Shown here in pieces: positions 1 to 11,577 of a stretch of 64,000 nucleotides of DNA (positions are counted from its first letter, which is position 1; the number at the start of each line of letters is the position of its first letter). This DNA comes from Buddleja alternifolia. Lineage: Eukaryota > Streptophyta > Magnoliopsida > Lamiales > Scrophulariaceae. The stretch lies in the NCBI GenBank assembly GCA_019426215.1, contig CM033399.1:23321022-23385021 (forward strand), given 5' to 3'. The position numbers and the translations under genes are program-made. The notes beneath the pieces are model-generated. The model had not been told where the DNA came from. It did no database searches and saw only the letters and a program-made list of their open reading frames with translations.

Positions 1-1163
1 ATATCAATATGGCCCCTTGGAGCCAAAAAAAGGCCTCCAATAGAGGCATTAACAAAGTGTCCATGACCACGTTAGAGGTCAATATGGGAGGAACGACAAA
101 AATCCCCCCGAGCAACCAAAGACTCGAACGAGGATAGTCCACCTGATAATCCTTCCAGCAATACCAAGAGAGGTCGAGGGTCCACAAAAGATCCCCCCTC
201 CCACTAAGGTTCTGGACTGAGATTATACAGTTAAAAATAAGTGACGACCAATGTCACATTAAGAATAAAAACACGAGAGGCAACCCAAGAATCCACATAA
301 AAACGTGGCCACTAGTGTCACAAACCACGCCACTTGCTCAAAAGTAATAAGTATAGGGCGAAATCAGGCTCTAAGTTAGCCCCTCATTAGCAAAGAAGAT
401 GTCTTACTACTCCAAGCATTTCTCAATGAAAAATGCTAAGGAGTGGGGGCAGGCAACCTTATGAGGCGCTAAGTGTCCACCCACCAAAATTGTCTATCCA
501 CTCACCAAATCAAGTCATGGGGGTAGGAACAATAAAACATGCCATGAGCATAGTAATGCCACCATTGGCACCCATTGGCATCACATGGCGCTAACAAGTA
601 AACGCCACCATTGGCACCCCGGCAAAGCTCATGAAGCAACGGGGTTAGAATAATAAATGACTTACTCAAAGCCTACGAAGAGTTAATGAGTAGCTAAAAA
701 ACGTGCTAAAGTAAAAAAAATGTTGCTAATGTTTGACTAGGTCATAGTCATATAAGCAAAAAGCGACCGTAAGATAAAGTACATGAACACGTACATAAGG
801 TATATAAAATGGCCACAAGTCATAATGAGCCTCGCTGTAGCCGCGTGGCCACAATTCTGAGGGTCGAAAGTAAGAGACCCCCCCTGATCTAAATGGCATA
901 ATGTTCACTATCATCATAACCCCTATGTGCGGATATACATCTACCTAGTGGGATACGAGTCTCGGTATAAAATACCCCCCAAGTAGGTGGGTCTAAACAA
1001 GCTAGCAAAATGTTAGTACTTCAAAACACTAGTGAATAACCAGCTAACAAAATGCTAGTATATTTGAAGTGAAATGCTAGCAAGTGATGCTCAAGTATAG
1101 AAAGACGCCAGAGGGGCTAAGACTCTTGGCACTCATAGAATCCTACTAAAGGCACATAAAAAT

Positions 1164-1350
1164 GACTAAGTACCCCGCTGGAGCTCATGAAGCCAAGGGG
1201 TACAAAGCACCCCATTAGAGCTCATAAAGCCAAGGGGTACAAAGCAGTCCACTAGCGCTCATGAAGCCAAGGGGTGCAAAGCACCCCAGTAGCGCTTATG
1301 AAGCTAAAGGGTACAAAACACCCCGCTAGAGCTCACAGAGCCACGGAGTA
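1164..1350. repeat. 37-bp tandem repeat, about 5 copies
   Basis: The segment gctcatgaagccaaggggta recurs with small changes, its start falling at 1182, 1220, 1257, 1294 and 1331, so the period is 37-38 bp. It lies in the untranslated part of the flanking retrotransposon. Confidence 0.8.
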
Positions 1351-1484
1351 CAATACGCTTCTTATCTCCTAGTAATGAACTTACAAAATATAACACAAGA
1401 CTTAAAAGGGGAAAAATGGGTCAAAGTAACGATGACCACGATGAATTACCCAGAGGCAAAAAACCTCAGGAAAAATCCCCAAGG

Positions 1485-1640
1485 AAACACGCCGCGACTC
1501 AGTTGCAGGGCCGAATGCCTCTCGACACAAACCCGCGAGGCCAAGTGCCTCGCGGCACGCGACCTCGAGGCCAACTGCCTCGCGAAACTCGGCCGAGAGG
1601 CACGGCCTCGCGGTAGCAGGCCGCGAAGCCACCGGGGGTA
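1485..1640. repeat. GC-rich short repeat of cgcgaggcc / ggcctcgcg
   Basis: A GC-rich island in AT-rich DNA, made of degenerate units built on CGCGAGGCCAAGTGCCTCGCG-like dyads (written here only as a pattern; successive units about 24 bp apart). Open frames on both strands through it are low-complexity and are not taken as genes. Confidence 0.6.
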
Positions 1641-1849
1641 GCTACGAGTCGCCCCTCTCATCACGTGCGAGCGATACATCCGCCTACTACTAAAATCCCT
1701 TTCGAAAATGGGGAATGTCCTACCTAGTGAGTTAACAAATTTTTGTTTGACCTGGGATCCTACCTGCTTCATGGGTGTTTCATAAGAAAACATCCAACGA
1801 GCATAAAACATCATAGAAAATACATCTACCATTGCAATGAGGGACCTCA

Positions 1850-2110
1850 TCACCTCACCTCGAGGCAAAAGACTTTGCCCATTCACCATAGAGGTTAAGG
1901 ACTTTGCCCCCTCCCCTTGAGGTAAAAGACATTGCCCATTCACCATAGAGGCTAAGGACATTGCCCCTCACCTTAAGGCAAAAGACCTTATCCATTCACC
2001 ATAGAGGCTAAGGACTTTGCCCCCTCACCTCGAGGCAAAGGACCTTATCCACTCTCGATAGAGCCATGAACTTTGCCCCTCTTAAGGCAAAGGACCTTGT
2101 AATCTCACCT
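1850..2110. repeat. ~56-60-bp tandem repeat, 4-5 copies
   Basis: Units contain gaggcaaaagactttgccc followed by attcaccatagaggctaagg. The core gaggcaaaag or a variant occurs near 1861, 1920, 1975, 2032 and 2083. Copies differ by small indels. Confidence 0.7.
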
Positions 2111-2792
2111 AGTAGCAAAATTTCTTACCTTCTAGCAACAAGTTAATGACCCTTGCCCCTTCACCTCGGGGCAAAGGCCTATCAAATAAATTCTAAGTTC
2201 CCTCTGAAGTACAAATACCCGGATTGAGGTCGAGAAAATTATAGGTCCCTTCCGGGGTGCTAAAACCCCAGATACAGGCCTCAGAATTCTAAGTCTTCTT
2301 CGAGACGACAAGCTTCCTGTGGGTGAACCGCAAGCCTCCCCTTCCAGCAACACAATCCTCTCTTTCTGAAGCACATCTCACCAGCAAAATTCCTCCGAAA
2401 CACCTCATCAACAAACATAATAACTCCTATGAGGCTATTAGTCAAGTGGGGTAGAGGTTCACAACTTAAGAGCTCCTCCCTAAGATATGAAACGCATACT
2501 CAAATCGAGATACCTCGCACACTTTGGCATTCTAAGGTATCCGACACCCAGGCGTCCGGCCTCATGGCACTCGACCCCGAGGAATCCAACCTCATGGGGC
2601 TTGACCCTGAGGAATCAGACCCCAAGGTAGCTACTGGTGTGGCTATAAGTCAGCACCTACAATACCTCGAGATAACACTTAAGATATCCCCCTTCAAAAG
2701 GGTGACTCGTTACACTCCCCAAGGCCACAAAGCTTAGCATACACCCGAATTATATTTCTACTATCAGGTATCCTATACGGAACACCCGGGAG

Positions 2793-3308
2793 TGTGGGAC
2801 ATTATGATGTGCATCAAAAATGTCTAGGGGCATTATGGTAATTAGCATTCCCCCGACTCGGGCCTGGGGCACCCCCCGTAGGCCCAATCCACTGTTATTA
2901 TGTTAGTTAAGCCCAAGAGAGCTGACGATCTTATAAGGTTAATTAGGCTATTTTAATAGTCTAAAGGATAAACAAGGGATATATAATTAAGCCTAAAGGG
3001 TTACTGATAAAGTTCAGCCCATGGCCCAAAGCCCACTAACAGCTCCATATAAATACCTTAGAGGAGCTGATAAATGTTCATTATCTACTCCCTCAGTAAA
3101 TATTCACTAGTTATTGAGAGTAATCCCATAAAAGAACTACAAACAGACTTGATCCCTATTCATCAGGTACGTAGGCAGGTCATCACATTCGAGTGCAGTC
3201 TATACATTCATCAACCCCCAACCTAGTTTGTCGTGCGTTGGATCGGTTCCACCACCCCACGTGGTCAATCATGTGTTATTCATTGACTGACGATTTTTAC
3301 CATCATCA
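2793..3308 (+). mobile_element. LTR-like segment (probable 3' LTR) with TATA box
   Basis: About 0.5 kb with a TATA box (atataaata, 3047-3055) in the plus orientation. Downstream is the stretch gtacgtaggcaggtcatcac (3168-3187), a type often seen in the R-U5 part of plant gypsy LTRs. It starts near tgtgggacattatgatgtgc and ends near ccatcatca. No second copy is in the window, so both ends are approximate and no target duplication could be tested. Confidence 0.45.
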
Positions 3309-3531
3309 ATAATATATATATATATATAAATTGCAAAGTTGGTGTTCACACGCCACTTTCTAACTTTATATAATATATATATTAATGTTATATATATGTA
3401 TCATATATATACTATATATATATATCGTATATTATTATATAATATATATATATATGTATAAATTAAGGCATGTTGTGCACGCCACTTCCCCTACTTTCCA
3501 TGCTAGTGTGTATATATATATATATCTATAT

Positions 3532-3574
<43 letters not shown>

Positions 3575-3600
3575 TATATATTTTCTCTTTGAATTAGATT
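3309..3600. repeat. AT and TAA microsatellites
   Basis: Runs of (TA)n near 3312-3328, 3420-3455 and 3510-3530 and a (TAA)n run at about 3532-3573. The open frame through them is low complexity. Two short similar segments containing cacgccactt lie between the runs. Confidence 0.85.
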
Positions 3601-3699
3601 GCAAATCAAGTCATATTCTATTGCAATTTAAATCAAATTTTCAAGAGAAGGAAATAAATTACCCACCAAGTTATTGAGAACCAATTAAATCATGCCAAC

Positions 3700-4535
3700 T
3701 CATCAAATAAGTATTGCATAGTTCTCATCCTACAACTATAAATAGGTGTTCAAATTCATTCATTCAACACACCAAAAGTTTGTGCAAGAAAGAGATATCA
3801 AGAAATGTATTAAAAGTTCTCTGTACTCAAATTCAAGATGGTTCGAGGCGGTTTGGGGCAATCAAGGCGTTTGGTGTCAATCAAGGAGGCAATCAAGAAA
3901 TTTGGTGTCAATCAAGGCGTTTGGTGGCATTCAAGACGATATTCAAGGTGTTCTTGGTGATCATCAAAGAAGTTCAAGGAGATATTCAAGGTGTTCTTGG
4001 CGACCATTGAGAAGTTCAAGGCGATGCTCAAGGCGTTCTTGGCGAAATCCATCAAATAATAATGATTAATTCGAGATTTAGGCACAAATCTCTTAAATTA
4101 ACGTTATTCAAATTCAAGTCAAATTTGGAGGAGATTGAAGATTCGAATCCACCAACAAAATATTCAAATAATAACGCCTAATTCGAGATTGAGGCACAAA
4201 TCTTTTAAATTAACGTTATTCAAATTCAAGTCAAATTTGGAGGAGATAAAAGAGTCAAATCCACCAGCAAAATATTCAAATAATAACGATTAATTAGAGA
4301 TTTCGGCGCGAATCTCTGAAATTAACGTTATTCAAAGATTAAGTCAAATTTGAAGGAAGATCAAAGTGCTAAAATTCCTTCAAAGAATTCCACACCAAAG
4401 ATCAAATTGTTTGAAGTGAGGAATTAATTAGAGATTGTAACCACTTTCTTTTTATTTCAATTTAATTAAATTTATTTGTGTAACTATTTTTGTTGTTTGA
4501 TTATATTGCAGACGTTTAAAATTTGTTGTTCACAT
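3700..4535 (+). mobile_element. decayed solo LTR related to the gypsy LTR at 42182-43302
   Basis: The segments aaggcgttcttggcgaaatc (4029-4048) and cgagatttaggcacaaatct, and the end attgcagacgtttaaaattt followed by gttcaca, match the reverse complement of the LTR at 42182-43302 in the same order. That makes this a plus-strand relative, ending near 4535. No internal region follows. Its 5' boundary is not clear. Confidence 0.5.
4054..4372. repeat. ~112-bp tandem repeat, 3 copies
   Basis: Each unit begins near aataataatgattaattcga and contains aattaacgttattcaaattc and gtcaaatttggaggagat. Units start near 4054, 4167 and 4278. A related duplicated unit is seen in the homologous LTR at 42.3-42.6 kb. 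Confidence 0.8.
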
Positions 4536-4639
4536 ATGTATCTTTTTGGATTTAATTTCCTGCAGTTACATTCTCTTATGATGTCAACTGTCAAGAAAGC
4601 ATCGAGCTCTTCGTTTTGAGCATGACCTGACCATCATCA

Positions 4640-5722
4640 GGTTTTATGTATTATCAATTTAAAAACATGTTATATAAAATATTAAAAATATTTAACTTTA
4701 AAAAATAAACATTTGTATACAATTTAACAATCTAAAAAATCCAAAATTAAAAACTTATGAAAAATAAAATCAATTGATAAATTCTTGATTTAAGGCCCTA
4801 AAGATAATTTGGTCTGACTAAGCGTTATATCTTAGAAGTTCTTTTGAAAGAAAAGTTCGTAAAATTAGTTTTTGAGAATGAAAAGTAATTTTATGAATTT
4901 TTTGGACATAAAATTTTATTTTAGGGGGTTTTAGTAATTTTTTCTATTAATTATATATGGAACAAATAATTGGCTTTCATCATCATGACAAATGAAAATA
5001 CTGTCGGGAAAGACTCAACACTATGCCATATTTTTAACGGAAAAACAATAGATAAATTGAACAAAATGGAATTAGGATTGAATAAATTTCATGAGATGTT
5101 TTAAGTTTGTAACTATTCCTATCACTCTATTGTTTGATCAATTAATATACTCATTATTAAGACATAAAAATTAAAATATATTTATTTTTCAAAATTTCAA
5201 GTTATACTTAAATAATATGAATAAATTTGTTTTTCCATAATCACGATTTTCTCCCGTGCATTGCATGGGACAAATACTAGTATAATGTTATTGTTAAGCA
5301 GAAATTTGTAACATAGAAGAGTTTATTGATAATTATATCGTAACTTTTCAATGTATATATATCATATATTAATGAAGTTATATCCTTATGCATATTTATA
5401 AAAAATAAATGAAAGTTTTGTTATTGAAAGTGACATCCAAGATGCCCGACATATCACCGACATGGCCGCTAATATCATTGTATTGGCGATATCATCCAAT
5501 ATTATTAGCTATTATCGACAATACATCAATCAATCGTATCGGTCGTATTCTTGAATTTGATATTACCTCGGTAATACTAGCTAGATATAGTTTGATATTA
5601 TCGGTTCGGTTGATGTTATTGGACATTGACTCATACTTTGAACTTTGAATTACAATGACTAAGTTATTAAATCTTCATCGAAGTCGTTGCAAGAGATCTA
5701 TCTTGTAATTGTGTGCAAGTAA
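4640..5722. other. AT-rich intergenic DNA, nothing recognised
   Basis: No protein with recognisable similarity, RNA gene or terminal repeat was seen. A 79-codon open frame at 5409-5648 has no recognisable features and no good coding signal. Confidence 0.5.
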
Positions 5723-5732
5723 TTTATTATTA

Positions 5733-6403
5733 GGGATAATTGCATAAGATCCCCTGTGATAAGGGAAACCTGCGCCAAACACCCTTGTGTTAAGTTTTTT
5801 GTGAATCACCTCCTTGTGTTATTTTTTATTCTGCATACTCTCCCTTTTTCGGTTTTTTTTTATGTTTTTTTTCATCATAAATGTCCATCCAAATGCATTT
5901 TTGCCCCCAAACATGTTTATAATAGATAAATAATTTAATTTGGGTTGGATCTAGAACATTTATGATGGAAAAAAACACCAAAAAAAATCGAAAAAGAGAG
6001 AGTATGCAGAATAAAAAATAACACAAGGGGGTGCTTAGCAAAAAAATTAGGGATAAATGCAAAAAAAAAACCCTGTGTTAATGCGAAATTGCAAAAAAAC
6101 ACCTTTGTTATCGAAATAGACTAAAAACCATCATGTATTCATAAAAAGTCTGCAAATAGTGGATTTTTGGAAAGAAAAAAAAAGATTGTGTTTTTCATAC
6201 TTTTCACCTTTAATGACATGCTTCTTTGTTTGGAGAGTGTAAAAATGACACAAAAACTTGTTATTAAAGGTCAAAAACATGAAAAACGCGCTCCTTTTTT
6301 TTCTAAAATCCACTATTTGCAGACTTTTTAAGAACAGATGGTGGTTTTTAACCTATTTTATTAACACAAGTGTTTTTTTGCAATTTCGCATTGCAATTAT
6401 CCC
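5733..6403. mobile_element. compound foldback miniature element (MITE) with 10-bp target duplication
   Basis: It starts gggataattgca and ends tgcaattatccc, which are reverse complements. The flanks carry tttattatta on both sides (5723-5732 and 6404-6413), a 10-bp target duplication consistent with a Mutator-like element. Inside are two separate palindromes. One spans about 5780-6045 (gagagtatgcagaataaaa against its inverse). The other begins gggataaatgc at 6050 and is a close relative of the element at 8969-9338. The second looks inserted into, or fused with, the first. Confidence 0.75.
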
Positions 6404-6413
6404 TTTATTATTA

Positions 6414-6797
6414 GTTTGAAATTTGAAGATGACTGTAAGAACGCCAGCTTTTCAAATTTCTAATAGTCAAGGTTGAATATTTCGTGCAATGAGGAAAGGG
6501 TATTTAGTACCAAATTACGTGTCATTGACTTAATTTAATTTTGAACAGGGAAAATTTAATTTAGGCATGAATGAATCGAAAAAAATTATTTTAAGTGATA
6601 TTCTTTTATTAATATCTTATTGTTCGACTCTCTCAATAACCAATATTAAAGAGTTCATCGAGATCTTTACATGATAAACTAAATGCACAATCTACTTGTG
6701 CACAACATAATTTCAGGCTGATGATACTCAAAAATCTTGAACATATCAGTAGTAATTTTGAGTATTCTCAATAACAAAGGAAAACTTGGATAGTTTT
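6414..6797. other. 3' flank of the thaumatin-like gene
   Basis: AT-rich, with no other gene seen. In minus-strand sense a possible polyadenylation motif AATAAA (tttatt on plus, near 6604-6609) lies about 190 bp after the stop codon. This is only suggestive. Confidence 0.35.
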
Positions 6798-7478
6798 TCA
6801 TGGGCAAAACACAACCCTGTAATTTGTACCACCAGGGCAAGTGAAAAGGCTAGATGCATCATCCTGCGGATAACTATAAGCAATAGGACACCTATCCTTG
6901 AAGAACATAGAAAGTCTTGTCGCGCTACAACTTCCAGGGCCGTTTGTGCAACAATACTCATTAGTGCGGTAAACAGTACAAGGATTGTTACATCCACCGG
7001 GAGCTCGAAGCTCGTTGGGGCACTGATCGTTAATTGGGGCTGTGCACCTCAGGTTGCGGCACACATTGGTTGTCGGACTGAATTCCATTGGTATGTTGAA
7101 CCCATCTACCAAGGAAATGTCAACGAAGTCCAAGTTTTGGAACTGATTTAGAGCAAATTCGGCTAGGGTGTTGGGGGGTTGGCCGTAGCCTTGGCATTGT
7201 AGTTGTCCATTACAATCACCCGTCTGACATCGGCCTCGACCACTGCTATCAAAGTTGCAGTTGGTCCGACCCCATATCCGGGCCTGGGTAGTGCCCGGTG
7301 CCACATTGATTTGCCACGATTGGCCAGAATCAAGTCGTCTACCCCCACCTGGAGAGGCGGCTGCCCAAACAGTGTAGCTGCATCGGTTTGTGATGTCAAA
7401 AGTGGCGGCAAGGGTGGAGGTGAAGCATAGGATTGGCAAAAGACAAGCTAAAAATGGGAGGATTTTGGTGAAACTCAT
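6798..7478 (-). CDS. thaumatin-like protein (PR-5 family), secreted
   Basis: A 226-residue, single-exon protein. Residues 1-24 form a hydrophobic signal peptide ending before ATFDITNRC. The mature part has 16 cysteines, the number that makes the eight disulfides of the long thaumatin-like class. The family signature [16 protein letters not shown] lies at about residues 80-95. Acidic residues expected for the cleft of the family (E in [10 protein letters not shown] in [12 protein letters not shown]) are present. It ends at the last cysteine (VVFCP) without the C-terminal extension that sends osmotins to the vacuole, so export to the apoplast is likely. Family members are induced by pathogens or stress, and some permeabilise fungal membranes or bind beta-glucan. 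The start is supported by the signal peptide and a TATA box about 50 bp upstream. No frameshift or stop was seen, so it is probably functional. Confidence 0.95.
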   Translation of the reverse strand: MSFTKILPFLACLLPILCFTSTLAATFDITNRCSYTVWAAASPGGGRRLDSGQSWQINVAPGTTQARIWGRTNCNFDSSGRGRCQTGDCNGQLQCQGYGQPPNTLAEFALNQFQNLDFVDISLVDGFNIPMEFSPTTNVCRNLRCTAPINDQCPNELRAPGGCNNPCTVYRTNEYCCTNGPGSCSATRLSMFFKDRCPIAYSYPQDDASSLFTCPGGTNYRVVFCP

Positions 7479-7527
7479 ATTTACTTACTACAAGTTGTTG
7501 TGTGGTTTGAAGAACAGATTGGCTGGG

Positions 7528-7536
7528 TTTATATAG
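7528..7536 (-). promoter_or_regulatory. TATA box of the thaumatin-like gene
   Basis: On the minus strand the motif CTATATAAA lies about 50 bp upstream of the start codon, inside the sequence atctatataaaccc. The distance suits a short plant 5' untranslated region. Confidence 0.7.
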
Positions 7537-7608
7537 ATGGTTGGTCGCGTAGATAATGCGTGCTTTTTTTGGTTAGACAATTTAATTATTTGGTGCTGCT
7601 AATTTTAA

Positions 7609-7863
7609 GGGAAAATTATATTTCATACCCCTGTAAAACACAAAACCTGCACATATCCCCCTGTGTTAAAAATATAGTTTTATGTACCCATGTTATTTTA
7701 AAAACTCTGGACGAAAACCCCCATCCATTAGAAATTAGCGGAAAGTAGCATTCACGCAGTGCTTTTGAAGTACGTTTGGGGATGCGTATAAGATTATTTT
7801 TCTAACACAAAGGGGATGCGTGCAAGTTTTGTGTTTTACAGGGGTACGATATGCAATTATCCC
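7609..7863. mobile_element. 255-bp MITE in the thaumatin-like promoter, 9-bp target duplication
   Basis: Left arm: gggaaaattatatttcatac, then cccctgtaaaacacaaaacc. The right arm is its approximate inverse and ends atatgcaattatccc. Both sides carry taattttaa (7600-7608 and 7864-7872), a 9-bp duplication typical of Mutator-like insertions. It lies 131 bp upstream of the start codon and about 73 bp upstream of the TATA box. Confidence 0.85.
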
Positions 7864-7872
7864 TAATTTTAA

Positions 7873-8863
7873 TCAGTGTTTTGGTTAGACAATTCAAAGA
7901 TTTTGATAGAAATTTCTTTCCAAAAGTCTATGTACAATAAGTATACTTGATTTAATAGATAATTACAGTCTTCCCCTCTATTATAGCGCGAATATAAAAA
8001 TTAATGTGATTGCTTAGTAATTATACTTAATTAACCCCTTTTGGAACATGATATGAGGTGCCATTGTAGTTACGTAGATAATGAGTTTTCATATTTTCGA
8101 TTAAGTTATTGGGTGTATAGATAACTACCATCAATTTATGCACAAACTTGATCACTGAAGCAAACAGATTATTTATATATACTCGTCAGGTTGATAAATT
8201 TCAAGTGTGTGCTTAATTAATAAAAGTATAATTAAAAATATTTAATTAGTTATTGTAAGCATATTATATATTTTAACCAAAATTTTGTGTGAGATATTTT
8301 AATTCTATATATGTGAAAAAGATGGGAAAATGTAAGAGAGGAAAGAGATAAGAGAACATGAGAATAAAAAAGAAGAGAGAGGGAAAAATCAACTTTGAGA
8401 TTTGTCAAAGTTTGACTGGGATATATATATATATGTGTGTGTGTGTGTAATTGCTTAATATCCTTAAAATATAAAAACAGCCACAACACGAGATTAAATC
8501 AACGGATTTTTAGAGATAAATTCTCATTCAATAATTAAATTTTAGGATCAGTCCCCCCCACCCCCACCATTTTTTAAATTTTGTACTCCCCAATTCATAT
8601 TCACTCTATAGATTAGCTCTATAATTGATGTCAAAAGACAAAAATATCCTCGATTCAACTCAAAATCATAAAAGTCTCTTTCTTTTCCACCTACCCCACT
8701 TTATTAATTTTTTAATGACCTTTTTCTCATGTATCTTTTCTCTTTCACCACAAATCCGATTACATATGCTTTTCCGGCGATCGAATGTGTTCAAAGGTGA
8801 CATATCCTTATTCTCCATTATGAAAGGAACAAATCGAGATTCATATTGCTTATATTTCGAGTA

Positions 8864-8894
<31 letters not shown>

Positions 8895-8959
8895 CACACA
8901 TATATCTTTTTTCAAATTTCATATGTACAACGATTGTAGAATTGACAAGCCGTATGTGA
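7873..8959. other. AT-rich intergenic DNA with microsatellites
   Basis: Contains (AT)n-(GT)n at about 8421-8449 and (AT)n at 8864-8888. Short open frames here run through these runs and are not supported. No RNA gene was recognised. Confidence 0.6.
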
Positions 8960-8968
8960 AGTATTTTT

Positions 8969-9338
8969 GGGATAAATGCAAAAAAAAAAACCTGTGTTAA
9001 TGTGAAATTGCAAAAAAATACCTGTGTTAACGAAATAGGCTAAAAATCACCATGTGTTCTTAAAAAGACTGCAAATAGTGGATTTTTCGAAAGAAAAAAA
9101 AAGTGTATTTTTCATATTTTTCACCTTTAATGTCATGGTTCTTTGTTTGGAGAGTGTAAAAATAACAAAAAAACATGTCTTTAGGTGAAAAACATGAAAA
9201 ATAAGCTTTTTTTTTCTTCCAAAAATTCACTATTTGCAGACTTTTTAAGAACACAAGGTGGTTTTTAACCTATATCGTTAACACATGTGTTTTTTTGCAA
9301 TTTCGCATTAACACAGGGGTTTTTTTTGCATGAGTCCC
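8969..9338. mobile_element. 370-bp foldback MITE with 9-bp target duplication
   Basis: Begins gggataaatgcaaaaa, and its right arm is the imperfect inverse ending ttttgcatgagtccc. Flanked by agtattttt at 8960-8968 and 9339-9347. The two arms pair over nearly the whole length (for example gactgcaaatagtggatttt against its inverse near 9225). The same sequence forms the second half of the compound element at 5733-6403. Confidence 0.85.
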
Positions 9339-9392
9339 AGTATTTTTAGTGCATAGTTGAAGTATTTTCAAATGATAAGTTGACACATTTGC

Positions 9393-9925
9393 ACGACTTC
9401 ACGAAAATGTCCATAACATATTATAGGATGCTCGGAATCATAAACTATTTTCTTATTTTAAAATGGATGCGCAGGGCCTTCCAGAATTGTACGACACATT
9501 CTCAATAAAATTCTCGTATAAAAGAATTTTGTTTACAAACGCAAGCTAAAATTTAAAGACAATTTTGCGCGACTTCACGAGAAAGTCCATAACTCATTGT
9601 ACAATGGTCGGAATCATACACAATTTTTTTTTTTTTCAAGTAGACACATAAAGATTTCCAAAAATGCATGACAAGTTAATCAAGAAATCTATATTATGAA
9701 AGATTTTGTTCTTCAAACATAAGCTAAAATTTATCAATAATTTTGCGCGACTTCACGAGAAAGTTCATAAAGTACTATGCGATCCTCGGAATCATAAACC
9801 GCTTTTTTTACTTTTAAAGTACATACATAGGGATTTTTGAAAATGTATGATATATTATCAAAAATGTCTATTATAAAACAGTTTTTCCTTCAAATGTAAG
9901 CTAAAATTTGTCGACATTTAGCATC
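9393..9925. repeat. ~177-bp tandem repeat, 3 copies
   Basis: The landmark gacttcacgagaaagtccat occurs near 9395, 9571 and 9749, so the period is 176-178 bp. Each unit also has tcggaatcata and ends in aagctaaaatttnnn. The unit length is typical of plant satellites, but only three diverged copies are present. Confidence 0.8.
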
Positions 9926-9929
9926 ATTG

Positions 9930-10228
9930 GGGTATTATTCTCAATCGCCGAAAGGTTGCTCTCGCTGGTCCCTTTAATGATCTCAGCTTTTGCTTCCACT
10001 CCGGTTCTTTCATTTGTTGCTTGTAAGTGACCTCTAGGAAAGAAATATCGTAAGTAGTCACAGAAACCTTATGGGGATGCGGTGGAGACTGTATGGGTTA
10101 ATGCAACTGTCTGTTAAGCCAAAAAGTTGCAACCTCTAAGCTAGAGTAGATCCTCACCTCTAGCTTCCATGAGGAGGACTACATGCCTACCGACGATCAT
10201 GGCTCCATACCTCTCGAGGAACAACAAT
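9930..10228. other. unclassified segment, higher GC, between two repeats
   Basis: Base composition is less AT-rich than its neighbours. No complete open frame is present. It could be a captured gene fragment or the terminal part of the large array element that follows, but no family was recognised. Confidence 0.3.
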
Positions 10229-11577
10229 TAGTATTGAAAACATACGTCGTATTAGATGTGAAGACGCGTCATTTTAAATGTAACCATACGTCATTTATAT
10301 ATGTAAAATACATTGTTTTATTTGAAAAAATACATCAATTGACATGTAAAAATATGTCATTTAATATGTAGAAATACGACATTTAACATGTAGTAATGCG
10401 TCATTGTATATGTAACCATACGCCAATATCTTTGAAAAAATACGTCATTTTATATTTAATAATATGTCTTATATGTAAAAATAAGGCATTTAATATGTAG
10501 TAATACGTCAATTTATATGTAACCATACATCATTTGATATGTAATAATACGTCAATTCATATGCAATAATACGACATTTTATATGTAATCATACATCAAT
10601 TCATATGTAGTAATACGCCAATTTATATGTAACCATACGTCATTTGATATGTAATAATACGTCTACTCATATGTAATAATACGGTATTTATATGTAATCA
10701 TACTTCAATTGATATGTAGTCATACGTTAATTTATATGCAATCATATGTCAATTGATATGTAATAATAAGTCAATTAATATGTAACCATATATCATTTGA
10801 TATGTAATAATATATCCATTCATATATAATAATACGTCATTTTATATGTAACCATACATCAATTGATATGTAGCAATACATTAATTTATATGTAACCATA
10901 TGTCATTTGATTTATAATATACGCTAATTCATATGTAATTATTCGACATTTAATAAGTAACCATACATCAATTGATATGTAGTCATACGCTAATTTATAT
11001 ACAATCATACACCAATTAATATATAAGAATACGTCAATTTATAAGTAACAACACGTCATTTGATATGCAATAATACGACATTTTATATATAACCATACGT
11101 CAATTGATATGTAGTAATACGTCAATTTGTATATAACTATATGTCATTTGATATGTAATAATACGTTAATTCATATATAATAATAATACGATATCTAATA
11201 TGTAACCATACATCAATTGATAAATAATCATACGTTAATTTATATGCAACCATATGTCAATTGATGTGTAATAATATGTCAATTTACATGTAAACATGCG
11301 CCATTTAATATATAATAATACGTCCATTCATATGTAAGAATATAGAAAATCATACATCAATTGGTATGTGGTAATACGTTAATTTATATGTAACCATACG
11401 TCATTTGATATGTAATAATACGTTAACTCATATGTAATATACGGCATTTGATGTGTATCCATATAACAATTGATATGTAGTCATACATCAATTTATATGC
11501 AACCATACGTCAATTGATATGTAAAATTATGTAAATTTATATGTAACCATACGTTATTTGAAATGTAATAATATGTT
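10229..11577 (+). repeat. left arm of large ~22-bp TACGTCA array
   Basis: Dozens of diverged units of 21-22 bp, of the form atacgtcaatttatatgtaa and atacgtcatttgatatgtaa. Substitutions hit the core often (tacatca, tacgcca, tacgaca). The same array resumes at 13024-13123 and 16195-16480, so the parts between are insertions. A similar array in opposite orientation lies at 17150-18382. Confidence 0.9.

Larger units (their letters stand above)
1..2790 (+). mobile_element. 3' untranslated internal region of an LTR retrotransposon (partial)
   Basis: No convincing protein is encoded here; short open frames overlap tandem repeats. The stretch carries several blocks of degenerate tandem repeats and leads straight into an LTR-like segment at about 2793-3308. 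Large repeat-rich 3' untranslated regions next to the 3' LTR are known from Tat/Ogre-type Ty3/gypsy elements, so I infer the 3' end of such an element on the plus strand. The 5' part lies outside the window. Confidence 0.45.

Noticed and set aside
1375..1961. Open frames on both strands through the GC-rich block (up to 171 codons)
   Set aside because: Low-complexity peptides rich in Arg/Ala/Leu from tandem repeats; overlapping frames on both strands; no domain.
6786..7430. Plus-strand and minus-strand frames overlapping the thaumatin-like gene
   Set aside because: Shadows of the real gene; no features of their own.
10229..11577. CRISPR-like array of regularly spaced 22-bp repeats
   Set aside because: Plant DNA, contiguous diverged units without unique spacers, no cas genes.
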